A stretch of 64,000 nt of DNA from CAKZQX01 sp034437035 (GCA_034437035.1 DAOTUI010000197.1:1-64000), one strand, 5' to 3'. Positions 52,291 through 61,611 are shown, numbered from the stretch's first letter. A program made the numbers and translations. Notes: generated by a model from the sequence alone, not told the origin.

Positions 52291-53082
52291 CTACCCCAGA
52301 CCCGGCAGCAGTGCTCGCAGGTCATCGATCACATAATTGGGCTGGTGTGCGGTCGTGGCAAGGTCAGCGCGGCTGCTTGCCCCGGTTAAGACCAGCGCCG
52401 TCGCCATCCCGGCCGCCTTGCCCATGGCTATGTCGGTTTCCAGCCGATCCCCGATCACCAGACAGGCGGACGGGGTAAGACCCAGCATAGCGCCGGCCGT
52501 TTGGGCCATGTAGGGCGACGGTTTGCCAATGACCATCTCGCAGGTTGTGCCGGTGCATGCCTCAATTGCGGCGATCACGGCGGCTGCATCCGGCTGCCCA
52601 CCACCCGGCACAGGACAGTAGCGGTCGGCATTGGTGGCAATCAGTCGTGCCCCCGCCCGGATAGCATCGAAGGCCACCTGCAGCTTATGGTAGGCAAAGG
52701 TCCGGTCAAACGAGGCCAGCACAAAGGTGATTGCCGCCGGGTCGTCACTCAGGCGTAACCCGGCCGCCTGCAGTTCATCGATCAGTGGTGGCTCGCCAAT
52801 GGGATAGAGTATGGCCTCCGGTGCATGCCGGCGCAGCCGGCGCACCGTCACCATCGTTGAGTTGACCACCTCCTGTTGCTCAACCGTGATTCCCAGTCGC
52901 GCCAGCTTTGCGACCACCTCATCGCGTGAACGGGTCGCATTGTTGGAGACAAACGCCACGCGCCGCCCGGATGCGCGCAGACGCTGGAGCAACTCCTGCG
53001 CGCCCGGCAGCAGCGCCTCACCCAGGTAGAGCGTGCCATCCAGATCAAAAATATACCCATCATACGCCGGTACCTGCATCAT
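52291..53082 (-). CDS. HAD-superfamily phosphatase, NagD-like (HAD-IIA)
   Basis: 263 residues. Catalytic DLDGTLYLGEALLPGA near residue 13, motif II SNNATRS, a C2 cap domain, motif III/IV GKPSPYMAQTAGAML and VIGDRLETDIAMGKAAGM (acidic GDRLETD). Predicted phosphatase of sugar phosphates, glycerol phosphate or nucleotides. Just upstream of the glycosyltransferases, same strand, with a 153-bp gap. A role with glycolipid or glycerol-phosphate metabolism is inference. ATG 53082 or 53079. Confidence 0.9.
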   Translation of the reverse strand: MMQVPAYDGYIFDLDGTLYLGEALLPGAQELLQRLRASGRRVAFVSNNATRSRDEVVAKLARLGITVEQQEVVNSTMVTVRRLRRHAPEAILYPIGEPPLIDELQAAGLRLSDDPAAITFVLASFDRTFAYHKLQVAFDAIRAGARLIATNADRYCPVPGGGQPDAAAVIAAIEACTGTTCEMVIGKPSPYMAQTAGAMLGLTPSACLVIGDRLETDIAMGKAAGMATALVLTGASSRADLATTAHQPNYVIDDLRALLPGLG

Positions 53083-53240
53083 TTACCTCACCTTGGTAGG
53101 ATCAACGCGCGGACTGTACCGCATATTGCCCTTCACTGCAACATTCACCAACCGGCGCGCGTCCCACTCACGCTCCTGCACAGTGTTTGCACATATCTAT
53201 TCCAACAGCCCGGCAAAACGGTGGTATGATTCTCTTACAT

Positions 53241-53414
53241 TCAAGAGTTACGCAGTACGGTCTATTCTGGCTTGATGCCAGGCTAGATAGCCGGTTTCGC
53301 TTGCGGCCGCATGGTACTTTTTTGTGAAAAAGAATTAAATCTGCCACCCTGCCAGCGGCGAAACACGTTGCTACCGAGATTAGCTGTTTTAAATATCTAC
53401 TGTGCAAGTCATGT
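53241..53414 (+). repeat. Dispersed hairpin element, copy K, degenerate (family 1)
   Basis: AGAGTTACGCAGT at the left and ACTGTGCAAGTCATGT at the right; CGCTTGCGGCCGCATGGTAC and ACCCTGCCAGCGGCGAAAC remain, the central stem is reduced to TTTTTTGTGAAAAAGAA. It ends 28 bp before the next start codon, so it replaces most of that gene's upstream region. Confidence 0.65.
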
Positions 53415-53441
53415 AAATCCTTGCAATAGATGGAGATATTC

Positions 53442-55850
53442 ATGGTTGGCCCACGCTGGCGTAAAGTTCTGAGCGACCTCTGGAGTAACAAGACCCGCAC
53501 GCTGCTGGTTGCCCTATCCATAGCGGTTGGAGTGTTTGCAGTCGGCATGATCGCCGAGTCGCGCGTGCGGCTGCTGCGCGGTCTGTCGGAGCAGTACATG
53601 GCGGGTAAACCCTTCAGCTTTGTGATCTCGACCGTCGAGCCGTTTGATGATGACCTGATAGATGTTGTTCAGAAGATGGATGGCGTCGCTGCCGCCGAGG
53701 GCCGCCGCTCTGTGAGTGTGCGCCTCAACGTCGGCCCCGATCAGTGGGAGAATATGCAACTCTCCGCCATCCGCGATTTTGATGATATAACCCTCAGTAC
53801 ATTTCAACTGGAAGAAGGGCAGTGGCCGCCCCCGGATAAGACCATGCTGATCGAACGCTCGGCGCTCAATCCCATGATTGGCGTGGATATTCAGATCGGG
53901 AAAAACCTGCTGATCGAAACGCTCGATCAGACCCGGCGTGAGATCCCGATTGTCGGATCGGTGCATGATCTCAATGTCGCGCCAACCTTCATTTTCAATA
54001 CCTACTACGGCTATATCAATGATGAAACACTGGACTGGCTGGGCGTGTCGCGCGACTTCAACTCGGTGAGCGTGCGCGTTGATCCGGAGCACTTCTTTGA
54101 TGCAGCGTTTGTCAACCGCGTTGCCCGGGAAGTCCGCGACAAGATTGAGCGCAGCGGGCGTGAGGTTGATCAGATATTCATTCCCCCGGAACCGGGTGAG
54201 AGCCCCATCGCTACCTTCGGGCTGAAGCCGATCACCTTTCTGCTCAGTGCGATGAGTGTGCTGGCGGTGCTGCTCAGCGGCTTCCTGGTGACCAATACCA
54301 TCTCCGGCCTGCTGACCCAGCAGACCCGGCAGATCGGGGTGATGAAGTCAATTGGCGGGCGCACCGAGCAGATCGCGTTTATGTACCTGGTGCTGGTGCT
54401 GGGCTTCGGGGTCATTGCGCTGCTGATTGCCGCGCCGCCGGCCTACTGGGCGGCGGGCCTGTTTACCGGCTTCTTTGCCACGCTCTTTAACTTTGATGCG
54501 CGCACCTATGGCCTTATTCCCCACGTTATCGGCCTGCAGTTTCTGGTCAGCCTGGCCGTGCCGCTGCTGGCCTCGATCTATCCGCTCCTGCGCGGGTCTC
54601 AGATCACGATCCGTGAGGCGCTGAACAGCGATGCGGGACCGGGCAGCTATGGCACCAGCCGGCTGGACCGCCTGATCAAGCGGGTGCGCGGGCTGCCGCG
54701 GCCGCTGCTGCTCTCGCTGCGCAACACCTTCCGCAAGAAGGGCCGGCTCACGCTGACGCTGGTCACGCTGACGCTGGGCGGCGCGATTTTCATCGGCGTT
54801 TTCAGTGTGCAAGACTCGGTGCGCCGCTCGCTGGATGAACTGTTTGCTTCCCTGGTCCGGTTTGATGTCTTTGTCAGCTTTGATCAATCCTACCGGATCG
54901 AGCGCATTCGGCAGGAGGCGTTCCAGGTGCCCGGCGTGGTGGAAGCTGAGACCTGGGGCAGTGTCGGTGCGCGCCGCCTGCGCCCCGACGACACCGAGAG
55001 CGATGTCATTTCATTGGAAGCACCCCCACCCGACACTGAACTGGTGGCCCCCGAAGTGGTCGCCGGGCGCTGGCTGCGCCCCGCAGACGAGAATGCGCTG
55101 GTGGTCAGCCTGGGCGTGATTGACGACGAGCCGGATCTGGCGGTTGGCGAGACGGTCACGCTCAAGTTCAAGGGCCGCGAGAGCGACTGGGTGATTGTGG
55201 GCATTATCAAAGCCTTCGGCAACGATGATCTGACCGCCTATGCCAACTATCCCTACTTCTCCCGCGAAGCGCGCGAGTCCGGGCTGGCAGGCGAGGTACG
55301 GATCGTCACGGCGCGCCATAGCGGAACATTCCAGGATGCGACCGCGCAGAAGCTGGAAGAACATTTTCGCAACGTCGGCCTGAATGTCGTTCGCAGCACC
55401 ACTGCCACCCGCGAGTTCGACACCATCCTGGGGCAGTTCAATATTATCGTCTACTGTCTGCTGATCATGGCCGTGCTGACGGCGGTCGTCGGTGGGCTGG
55501 GGCTGATGGGCACGATGAGTATGAATGTGCTCGAACGCACCCGCGAGATCGGCGTGATGCGGGCCATCGGTGCGTCGGACGGCTCGGTCTTGCGGATTGT
55601 CGTCCTGGAGGGCATGCTGATCGGGGTTATCGGGTGGAGCCTGGGGTTGCTGCTGGCGCTACCGATCAGCCGGGTGTTGAGCGATCAGGTGGGCATACTC
55701 TTCCTGGGCGCGCCGTTGAGCTACACCTACTCCACGACCGGCGCGCTGATCTGGCTGGTTCTCTCCGTCAGCCTGGCGGGGCTGGCGAGCTTCCTGCCGG
55801 CCTGGAATGCCTCCCGCCTCACCGTCCGCGATGTGCTGGCGTATGAGTGA
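53442..55850 (+). CDS. FtsX/MacB-type ABC transporter permease
   Basis: 802 residues with the eight-helix double FtsX layout: signal/TM1 at about 20-42 (ALSIAVGVFAVGMIAES), a periplasmic domain, then a three-helix FtsX block (about 265-385) containing LSGFLVTNTISGLLTQQTRQ and IGVMKSIGGRTEQIAFMY, a second TM at 445-465 and periplasmic domain, and a terminal FtsX block (about 670-795) with MSMNVLERTREIGVMRAIGA. Probably exports or extracts lipids, lipoproteins or peptides with an ATPase encoded elsewhere. ATG 53442 has GGAG six bases upstream. No partner ATPase in the window. Confidence 0.88.
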   Translation: MVGPRWRKVLSDLWSNKTRTLLVALSIAVGVFAVGMIAESRVRLLRGLSEQYMAGKPFSFVISTVEPFDDDLIDVVQKMDGVAAAEGRRSVSVRLNVGPDQWENMQLSAIRDFDDITLSTFQLEEGQWPPPDKTMLIERSALNPMIGVDIQIGKNLLIETLDQTRREIPIVGSVHDLNVAPTFIFNTYYGYINDETLDWLGVSRDFNSVSVRVDPEHFFDAAFVNRVAREVRDKIERSGREVDQIFIPPEPGESPIATFGLKPITFLLSAMSVLAVLLSGFLVTNTISGLLTQQTRQIGVMKSIGGRTEQIAFMYLVLVLGFGVIALLIAAPPAYWAAGLFTGFFATLFNFDARTYGLIPHVIGLQFLVSLAVPLLASIYPLLRGSQITIREALNSDAGPGSYGTSRLDRLIKRVRGLPRPLLLSLRNTFRKKGRLTLTLVTLTLGGAIFIGVFSVQDSVRRSLDELFASLVRFDVFVSFDQSYRIERIRQEAFQVPGVVEAETWGSVGARRLRPDDTESDVISLEAPPPDTELVAPEVVAGRWLRPADENALVVSLGVIDDEPDLAVGETVTLKFKGRESDWVIVGIIKAFGNDDLTAYANYPYFSREARESGLAGEVRIVTARHSGTFQDATAQKLEEHFRNVGLNVVRSTTATREFDTILGQFNIIVYCLLIMAVLTAVVGGLGLMGTMSMNVLERTREIGVMRAIGASDGSVLRIVVLEGMLIGVIGWSLGLLLALPISRVLSDQVGILFLGAPLSYTYSTTGALIWLVLSVSLAGLASFLPAWNASRLTVRDVLAYE

Positions 55851-55878
55851 GGTTGCAGGTTACAGGAGATAGGTTGCG

Positions 55879-56029
55879 GTAGGGACGCGCTTCTGCGCGT
55901 CCGCCGCCGGGTGCGCAGTGGTAGGGACGCGCTTCTGCGCGTCCACCTCCAGCCGTAGGGTGCATTCTATGCGTGGTAGGGACGCGCTTCTGCGCGTCCA
56001 CCTCCAGCCGTAGGGTGCATTCTATGCAC
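55879..56029. repeat. Cluster of short dispersed hairpins (family 2)
   Basis: Three identical-core copies of GGACGCGC-TTCT-GCGCGTCC (55879-55904, 55921-55944, 55976-55999), two followed by CACCTCCAGCC and a GTAGGGTGCATTCTATGC hairpin. A compact example of local amplification. Confidence 0.85.
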
Positions 56030-56044
56030 TGTTATTCTGCCGTA

Positions 56045-56195
56045 CTCCATATCCGGACTATTTTCTCAATGTTCATCAACTGGTCCAGGCTTTCCTGGTA
56101 GTATGCCGCTGCCCCGGCAGGCATCCACCGGCGAAAGCCGGGACTCCCAGTTATTGCATATCCGGACTATTTTGCCAGACGTCATCAGCCTGTCC
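56045..56195. repeat. Dispersed inverted-repeat element, decayed copy 3 (family 3)
   Basis: CATATCCGGACTATTTT occurs at both ends (about 56046 and 56157); between them GCATCCACCGGCGAAAGCCG and GGGACTCCCAG match the interior of the elements at 34582 and 40651. The terminal inverted repeats are mostly lost. Confidence 0.5.
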
Positions 56196-56242
56196 CCATC
56201 GAAAAACCCTGCCCTAATCGCCAATCGCCAATCGCCAACCCC

Positions 56243-56776
56243 CTACACCTGCGCCGGAATCTGCGCGAAGTCGGGGTGATCGCCCGCGTGCCGGAAGCTG
56301 TGTTGCCGGCGGATCGTATCCCCGGCAACCAGGAAAAGTCCCGGCATCACCCACGGATCGCCCACCGGCAGACCGCCGGTGTTCCCTTTGCCGGCCGCGC
56401 GCAGCCCGCATGCCCAGACCTCCGGGCCGAGCATCTCCCAGACGCCGCCGCGCTGAACGCCGAAGGCCTGGTACAACCGGCGGGGCATATCGGCGATAGC
56501 GCGGGCCTCGGGCCAGAACCGCTCAAAGAAGGCTGTGCCGTCGGCGCTGCTGCCCTGGTAGACAAACAGAACCGGCGGGTAGGTGGGATCATTGGCGGCG
56601 ATCTGCCGCAGGTCGCGGACGGTCTCCTGGCAGAAAATACAGCCGAAGTGCCGTAGGAAGACCAGCAGCGTTGGGGCTGGCCCCAACTGATCGGCCAGCG
56701 TGCCGGGGCGCAGATTCACGCCTTCAACCGGCATGTCCAGGATGGATCGATCTATAGTTTGCGTTTGTGTCTGCAT
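56243..56776 (-). CDS. Peroxiredoxin-like (AhpC/TSA, SelL-type) protein
   Basis: 177-residue thioredoxin-fold protein. FLRHFGCIFCQETVRDLRQI carries a CxxC at about residues 46-49, a placement typical of the SelL/PRXL2-like branch, and VYQGSSADGTAFFERFWPEA and VMPGLFLVAGDTIRR follow (cis-Pro in MPG). Predicted thiol peroxidase or disulfide reductase, cytoplasmic (no signal). Start ATG 56776 has AAGGAG upstream. No partner genes. Confidence 0.85.
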   Translation of the reverse strand: MQTQTQTIDRSILDMPVEGVNLRPGTLADQLGPAPTLLVFLRHFGCIFCQETVRDLRQIAANDPTYPPVLFVYQGSSADGTAFFERFWPEARAIADMPRRLYQAFGVQRGGVWEMLGPEVWACGLRAAGKGNTGGLPVGDPWVMPGLFLVAGDTIRRQHSFRHAGDHPDFAQIPAQV

Positions 56777-57150
56777 AAAGTTCTCCTTTGCAGGTTCTTG
56801 CCGAAGTGGATGCCGTTACGCCAACCAATATCTATAGGTAGTCCGTAGCACAAGCAGTGCCGAGAGCGCATCTGGCGGTCCACTCAGCGTGCTCGGCGTC
56901 TCGGTTGTGAGAAAAGATTGCGTCGTCATGGTGATTAGCACAGAACGGCCTTACCAGTATGGCATGGGTCTGCCGGCGGCGCAAGGGAAATTGCCCCTTG
57001 CCGGATGGATAGTTCTTTAATACAATCAGTATAACCTTCATCGGCTTATGAGGGTGTTTCCTGACCCAATTCATGCGCCCTGGCACGTTCATCCTGGTGA
57101 ATGTTACGTACAGAGCGAATGATCCGCAATCCATAATCGCAACCGAGGGG
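56777..57150. other. 374-bp region without a gene
   Basis: Between the peroxiredoxin-like start and the TIR remnant. No supported ORF, hairpin family or promoter seen; base composition is lower in GC than the genes around. Confidence 0.4.
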
Positions 57151-57881
57151 ATGATAGACCAACCCAGAGCCTTTATGAGCTATACCCGCTTCGACGACCA
57201 GCACGATGGTGGACACCTGACCAGTCTGCGCGAGAGTCTCAGCAGTGCGGTCCAGGCCGCTACTGGCGAACCCTTCCCGATCTTCCAGGATATTGCGGAT
57301 AATCCTCTGGTTGAAGCGGCCCTGGCCCGCATGATCGAATCTTCCCGCGTGCGCCGGCGCTTCGCGGGCCACACGGGTGCTGTGTTGAGCGCGGTCTACA
57401 ATCGGGACGGCAGCCGGATCGTCTCTGCCAGTGATGATGGCACGGTGCGCATCTGGCCCGGTAATTTTGATGCCCTGCTCGATCTAGCGTAACTGTTGTG
57501 CAATCAGCATGCATATCGTCGCAAACGGCATAAAAATTGAACGCAGGCATACCTGGTATCGGATAGAACTCGTGGACATTATGACGCGGGAGCCGGTATA
57601 TGTATCCCATTGCTCGTACTGGGCGCGCTCATGCTGGGCAATGTGTCGGTTTCGACCGGAGCGTGGTCATGTCCATTTTCCCGTGACACGGAAACAGGTT
57701 TATTCCATCGTTCTGGTTTGACCAGTTTTCCACGATCTTGCCCGTGGTTGCACAAACGTTACGCTAGCAAAGAGCCGCGTCACGCGTGAGTTGACACCGC
57801 AGGAGCGCGCGCAGTACCTGGGCGAGCCGCTACCGCCACCAACACCAACGCCACCGCTAATCTCGCCACCTGCAGAGTAAA
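57151..57881 (+). pseudogene. Collapsed TIR-WD40 protein gene
   Basis: The frame starts MIDQPRAFMSYTRFDDQHDG and continues to TGEPFPIFQD, the beginning of a bacterial TIR domain, then after one short bridge jumps to HTGAVLSAVYNRDGSRIVSA and SDDGTVRIWPGNFDALLDLA, the last WD40 repeat. The whole middle (rest of TIR, NB-ARC/NTPase and other WD40 repeats) is missing. After a stop at 57490 a further 280 bp leads to SRVTRELTPQERAQYLGE (57774-57827), the usual C-terminal end of such WD40 proteins, ending at 57881. A multiply deleted NLR-like defence gene. Confidence 0.65.
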
Positions 57882-57952
57882 CTGTACCCACCATGCGGTA
57901 CAATACCCCCGACCCAGCAGCACACAGGAGTCACGCTCCCGGGAGATCAACC

Positions 57953-59575
57953 ATGCGTTATCAACTGATACTGCTTATCTTGCTCCTCCTCCTCACCGCA
58001 TGCGGTGGCTCTGGGGTGGCGGGCGATCCGGCGCGGCCCACGCCGACCGATGTGCCGTCAGCCACTGCGGTACCGCCGGCGCGGCTGGGGTTGGCTACGC
58101 CGGCGGTGGCCACGCCCACCGGCATCCCTGCGCCAACAAATACTCCGACAGGGACACCTACGCCGTTACCCACAGCCACGCTTACCCCGTCGCCACTGCC
58201 CACGCTCACGCCCACGCCGGATGTCGGCGCGGCCTATGCGCCGGCGATGCGTCCGGCGTTTGTGGGGGATATCGCCGCGCACGCCGATCTGCCGCGCTAC
58301 AGTATGCACATGGATATCGCGCCGGGGGCACAGCGGCTCACCGGCAGCGCACAGATTAGCTTTCCCAATACCACCGGGCAGCCCCTCAACGATGTGGCGC
58401 TACGGCTCTACCCCAACTTCCCGCGTGATCTCTGGGGCAAGGGCGGCGCGGTGCGGATGGATATCACCCGCGCGGCGGTAGATGGGCTGCCGGTGACGGT
58501 GAGCTATGCCGCGCAGGAGACGGCGTTGCTGCTGCCGCTGGCCCAGCCGCTGGCCCCCGGCGCGACGGCCACTCTGGAGGTTGGTTTTACCGCAACCTTT
58601 GCGCCGGGGAGCGACGGCACCTTCCCGCTACCGTCGTACTACCCGTTACCGGCGGTGCATGACGGTGACGGCTGGCGATTTGACGTAACGACCTTCCCCG
58701 ACCGGGTCTTCTCCACGAGTGCGCTCTACACCGTGCAGGTGACGGTGCCGGCCGGCTACAGCGTGGTCGCCTCCGGCAGTACGGTGGCAACCTACCCGGC
58801 AGATGGCGGCGCAACCACTTACGATATTCGGACCGGCCCGGTGCGGCAGTTTGCCCTGACGGTTGGCGATTTTGCGTTGGTGCAGGATGCGGCGGGCGAG
58901 GTGGCGGTGAATGTCTACACGGCGCGGGGGAGCAGCCTGGATGCGGCCTGGGTGGCGCGCATCAGCGCGGCGGCGCTGGCGACCTTCGCGCGGCGCTTTG
59001 GGCCCTACCCCTACCGCGAACTGGATGTGCATCTGCTGCCGGGGGCCTTCGACGGCGGCGACGAGTATCCCGGCCTGATCTTTGTCTACAGCGATGCGCA
59101 GGTGGACGCGGGCACGCGCTATGTGACCGCGCACGAGGTGGCACATCAGTGGTGGTTCGGGCTGGTGGGCAATGATATCTTTCGGCAGCCCTGGCTGGAT
59201 GAGGCGTTTGCGCAGTACAGCGGGATTATCTACGCCGAAGATGTCGAAGGCGCGGCGGTGGCCCAGGCCGACTGGGAGCGCGAGGTCATGCTGCGCTACC
59301 GGGGCGCGCAGGCGGACGGTGATCTGCCGGTGGGTCTGGCGATTACGGACTTTCCCAACTTCAATGTCTACTATCGCACGGTCTATGGTAAGGGGGCGGT
59401 TTTCCTGGCAACGCTACGGCAGGAACTGGGCGACGAGTTGTTCTTTGCGGGGCTACAAACCTACTACGAGCGCTACCGCTACGACGTTGCCACCACTGCC
59501 GATGTCCAGCAGGTGTTTGAAGAGGTCAGCGGGCGCGACCTGGATGCGCTGTTCGGGTGGTGGGTGGGGCCGTAA
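57953..59575 (+). CDS. M1-family metallopeptidase lipoprotein
   Basis: 540 residues from ATG 57953 (GGGAG upstream). Lipobox LLTAC (Cys17), then a Thr/Pro linker to about residue 95 (TNTPTGTPTPLPTATLTPSP), then gluzincin aminopeptidase domains: N-terminal beta domain (GSAQISFPNTTGQPLNDVAL) and the zinc site HEVAHQWWFGLVGND with downstream Glu in WLDEAFAQYSG. Predicted to trim peptides outside the cell membrane. The helical C-terminal domain of larger M1 enzymes is absent, as in short bacterial members. Confidence 0.9.
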   Translation: MRYQLILLILLLLLTACGGSGVAGDPARPTPTDVPSATAVPPARLGLATPAVATPTGIPAPTNTPTGTPTPLPTATLTPSPLPTLTPTPDVGAAYAPAMRPAFVGDIAAHADLPRYSMHMDIAPGAQRLTGSAQISFPNTTGQPLNDVALRLYPNFPRDLWGKGGAVRMDITRAAVDGLPVTVSYAAQETALLLPLAQPLAPGATATLEVGFTATFAPGSDGTFPLPSYYPLPAVHDGDGWRFDVTTFPDRVFSTSALYTVQVTVPAGYSVVASGSTVATYPADGGATTYDIRTGPVRQFALTVGDFALVQDAAGEVAVNVYTARGSSLDAAWVARISAAALATFARRFGPYPYRELDVHLLPGAFDGGDEYPGLIFVYSDAQVDAGTRYVTAHEVAHQWWFGLVGNDIFRQPWLDEAFAQYSGIIYAEDVEGAAVAQADWEREVMLRYRGAQADGDLPVGLAITDFPNFNVYYRTVYGKGAVFLATLRQELGDELFFAGLQTYYERYRYDVATTADVQQVFEEVSGRDLDALFGWWVGP

Positions 59576-59619
59576 CCGCCGTCCCATCCCGCTACGCTCC
59601 CCGGGGTAGGGTTTGTGTG

Positions 59620-59645
59620 GTAGGGACGCGCAGAAGCGCGTCCGC
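59620..59645. repeat. Short dispersed hairpin (family 2), inverse loop
   Basis: GTAGGGACGCGC-AGAA-GCGCGTCCGC: same stem, but the loop is AGAA, so the core hairpin is in the opposite orientation while the GTAG flank keeps its direction. Confidence 0.75.
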
Positions 59646-59708
59646 ATCCCCGGCCGCTGGGGGAACGGCCCCGGCGATTGGGCGAAACGCCCGCACCTGA
59701 GCGATCCT

Positions 59709-60665
59709 CTACTCCGGCGCAACCAGATCGATCTCGAAGAGCTTCGGCCAGAGCTTCCCCGTCACGAAGAGCCGGTCGGTTGCCGCATCGTAGGCGATCC
59801 CATTGAGCACATCGACCGGCTGCCGGCGTTCCTCCGGGCTGAGGAGCCCACTCAGGTCGATCCAGGCAGTCACCCGCCCGGTTGCCGGGTCAATCCGCGC
59901 CACCCGATCCGTCTGCCAGACATTGGCATAGACCTCGCCCTGGATATATTCCAGTTCGTTCAGGCGAGTGACGGGGCCGGTTGCATCCGTAACTTCGACC
60001 CGCCTGATCTCCGCAAAGGTTGCCGGGTCGCGGAAGGAGAGCGTTACGGTGCCGTCGCTCATAATCAACCGCTCGCCGTCGTGCGTCAGCCCCCAGCCCT
60101 CGGTGGGATAGGTGAACTCGCCGAGGCGCGTAAAACTCTCCCGCGCATACCGGAAGCCTACATTCGCCTGCCAGGTCAACTGGAAGATCGTATCGCCAAA
60201 GAGCGCAATCCCCTCGCCAAAATATTCCGGCTCCAGCGCAACCTGCTCCAGAACGGTGCCGGTCTCCAGTTCCACCCGGCGCAGCGTAGACTGCCCGCGC
60301 CGCCCGGTGCCCTCGTAGAGCAGGCCATCGGCATAGACCAGTCCCTGGGTAAAGGCCGCCGGGTCGTGGGGATAGGTGTTGACGACGGTGTAGGAGTAGA
60401 CCGGCGCGGCGGGGGGCAGCGTTGCCGTGGGTGTCATCTCGGCGGTGGGCAACATGACTGCTGTGGGCAATGCGGTTGACGACACAGGTGTGGGTGTGGT
60501 CGACGGACGCGGCGCCCCCGACCAGTCGGACCCGTTACTGACAAGTGGAATATTAACCTGGCTGCCATCGCTGTTCTGTGCCCGCAGGTAGGCCAGCGAT
60601 GCGCCGGAGAGAATACCGATGGTGATACCAATAATTATCAGGTAACGCCAGAAGCGGTTGTGCAT
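59709..60665 (-). CDS. Glutaminyl-peptide cyclotransferase (bacterial beta-propeller type)
   Basis: 318 residues from ATG 60665, which follows GGAG by six bases. N-terminal membrane segment (YLIIIGITIGILSGASLAYL), a Thr/Pro linker, then the five-bladed propeller of Glu_cyclase_2: YPHDPAAFTQGLVYADGLLY, EGTGRRGQSTLRRVE, EYFGEGIALFGDTIFQLTWQ, EGWGLTHDGERLIMSDGT, NELEYIQGEVYANVWQTDRV and DVLNGIAYDAATDRLFVTGK. It turns N-terminal Gln into pyroglutamate, here on secreted proteins. Motif order is complete. Confidence 0.93.
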   Translation of the reverse strand: MHNRFWRYLIIIGITIGILSGASLAYLRAQNSDGSQVNIPLVSNGSDWSGAPRPSTTPTPVSSTALPTAVMLPTAEMTPTATLPPAAPVYSYTVVNTYPHDPAAFTQGLVYADGLLYEGTGRRGQSTLRRVELETGTVLEQVALEPEYFGEGIALFGDTIFQLTWQANVGFRYARESFTRLGEFTYPTEGWGLTHDGERLIMSDGTVTLSFRDPATFAEIRRVEVTDATGPVTRLNELEYIQGEVYANVWQTDRVARIDPATGRVTAWIDLSGLLSPEERRQPVDVLNGIAYDAATDRLFVTGKLWPKLFEIDLVAPE

Positions 60666-60955
60666 ATTTTGCTCCATATGCCGTAATCCGTAGGCTGTAG
60701 TCTGTATGCCGTAGGCTGTATGTCGTAGTCCGTAGGCTTGCAGCGAAAGTATACCATTAAGTTGGACGCGGGGGCGATGGCGTGCATAAGCATGGCTTGC
60801 GCCGTCCCTCTGAGTGTGGGGTCTCCATCGTGCGTGGGATTTCGCGCCAATGCGGCGTCAAACGAGTGAGAAACCACGAAGAACACGAATGGAGCGGCAA
60901 AGGGAATGCACTTGCCGATATGCCGGCGGGGTGGTGTCGCGGATTTTGTGGGGGT
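60666..60955. other. 290-bp region with short degenerate tandem repeats
   Basis: Positions 60675-60745 contain several imperfect repeats of the type ATGCCGTAGGCTGTAGTC/TGTATG. No gene recognised in the rest. Confidence 0.5.
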
Positions 60956-61237
60956 TCAGGGGTGCGTGGTTCGGGGATATGTAGTGCAAAGGCTTGCGTA
61001 ATCCAAAATCAGATCCTCCTGCCACGGCTCCGCGAACTCGGCAATGCGCTCGCCGATCTCCGCAAACTGACGGGCACCACGCCGTTGCGCCAGCAGATTC
61101 TCGGTCTTGCTCCCCAACAGGCTGGTCAGGTCTGCGCCGGCATCGGCCGGTAGACTGGGATCGCCCGTCCAGAAGCCCAGGACAATCCGGGCAATCGAAC
61201 CGCTGACCTCGCGTAACAGTGTGTTGCGTAGTGACAT
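60956..61237 (-). CDS. Small protein, possibly an N-terminal fragment of a NACHT-type protein
   Basis: 93 residues with a good GGGGAG site seven bases before ATG 61237. The sequence is one compact helical domain: SIARIVLGFWTGDPSLPADA, GADLTSLLGSKTENLLAQRR and ARQFAEIGERIAEF, resembling the small helical domain that opens many NACHT/STAND proteins. The C-terminus (YASLCTTYPRTTHP) looks like read-through into non-homologous DNA. A truncated defence gene or a stand-alone small protein; family not certain. Confidence 0.45.
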   Translation of the reverse strand: MSLRNTLLREVSGSIARIVLGFWTGDPSLPADAGADLTSLLGSKTENLLAQRRGARQFAEIGERIAEFAEPWQEDLILDYASLCTTYPRTTHP

Positions 61238-61611
61238 GCTCTAACTCCCCTGGTCGGTGTATACGGACAGCAGGCGGCATCCCTGCGGATAGAGACCTTG
61301 TTGATTTCCGTGCGTGGCGCGTTTCACACAAGGTCTCTATCCGCATGTTCGTGGTGCGCTGGTTGGCGGCTACAAGCCGCCGCTACAGTCTACAACTGCG
61401 CCCCTATAATTGGGCGAGGAACAATCGTGAATATGGTAGCATGATCCCGGCAATACATCCACCCGCGTGATACCAGGTTGTCATCAAACCGGCAATCAAC
61501 GGGAACGGGTGCAACGGGCGCAGTGGCGGCACGTTCCCATGTTATCTTCTCTGTGTTCTCTGTGGCTATGACAATAAAATCGGTATGAGACGGTGCGAAG
61601 GGAGATGTGTG
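61238..61611. other. 374-bp region without a gene
   Basis: Between the fragment and the MBL gene. Contains a 10-bp direct repeat (AGGTCTCTATCCG and inverse ATAGAGACCTTG at 61280-61345, an inverted pair AAGGTCTCTATCCG / CGGATAGAGACCTT). No ORF of note. Confidence 0.35.

Noticed and set aside
57073..57150. Longer start for the TIR remnant at 57073
   Set aside because: The first 26 codons precede the family's normal start (MIDQPRAFMSY) and have no similarity or ribosome-binding site.
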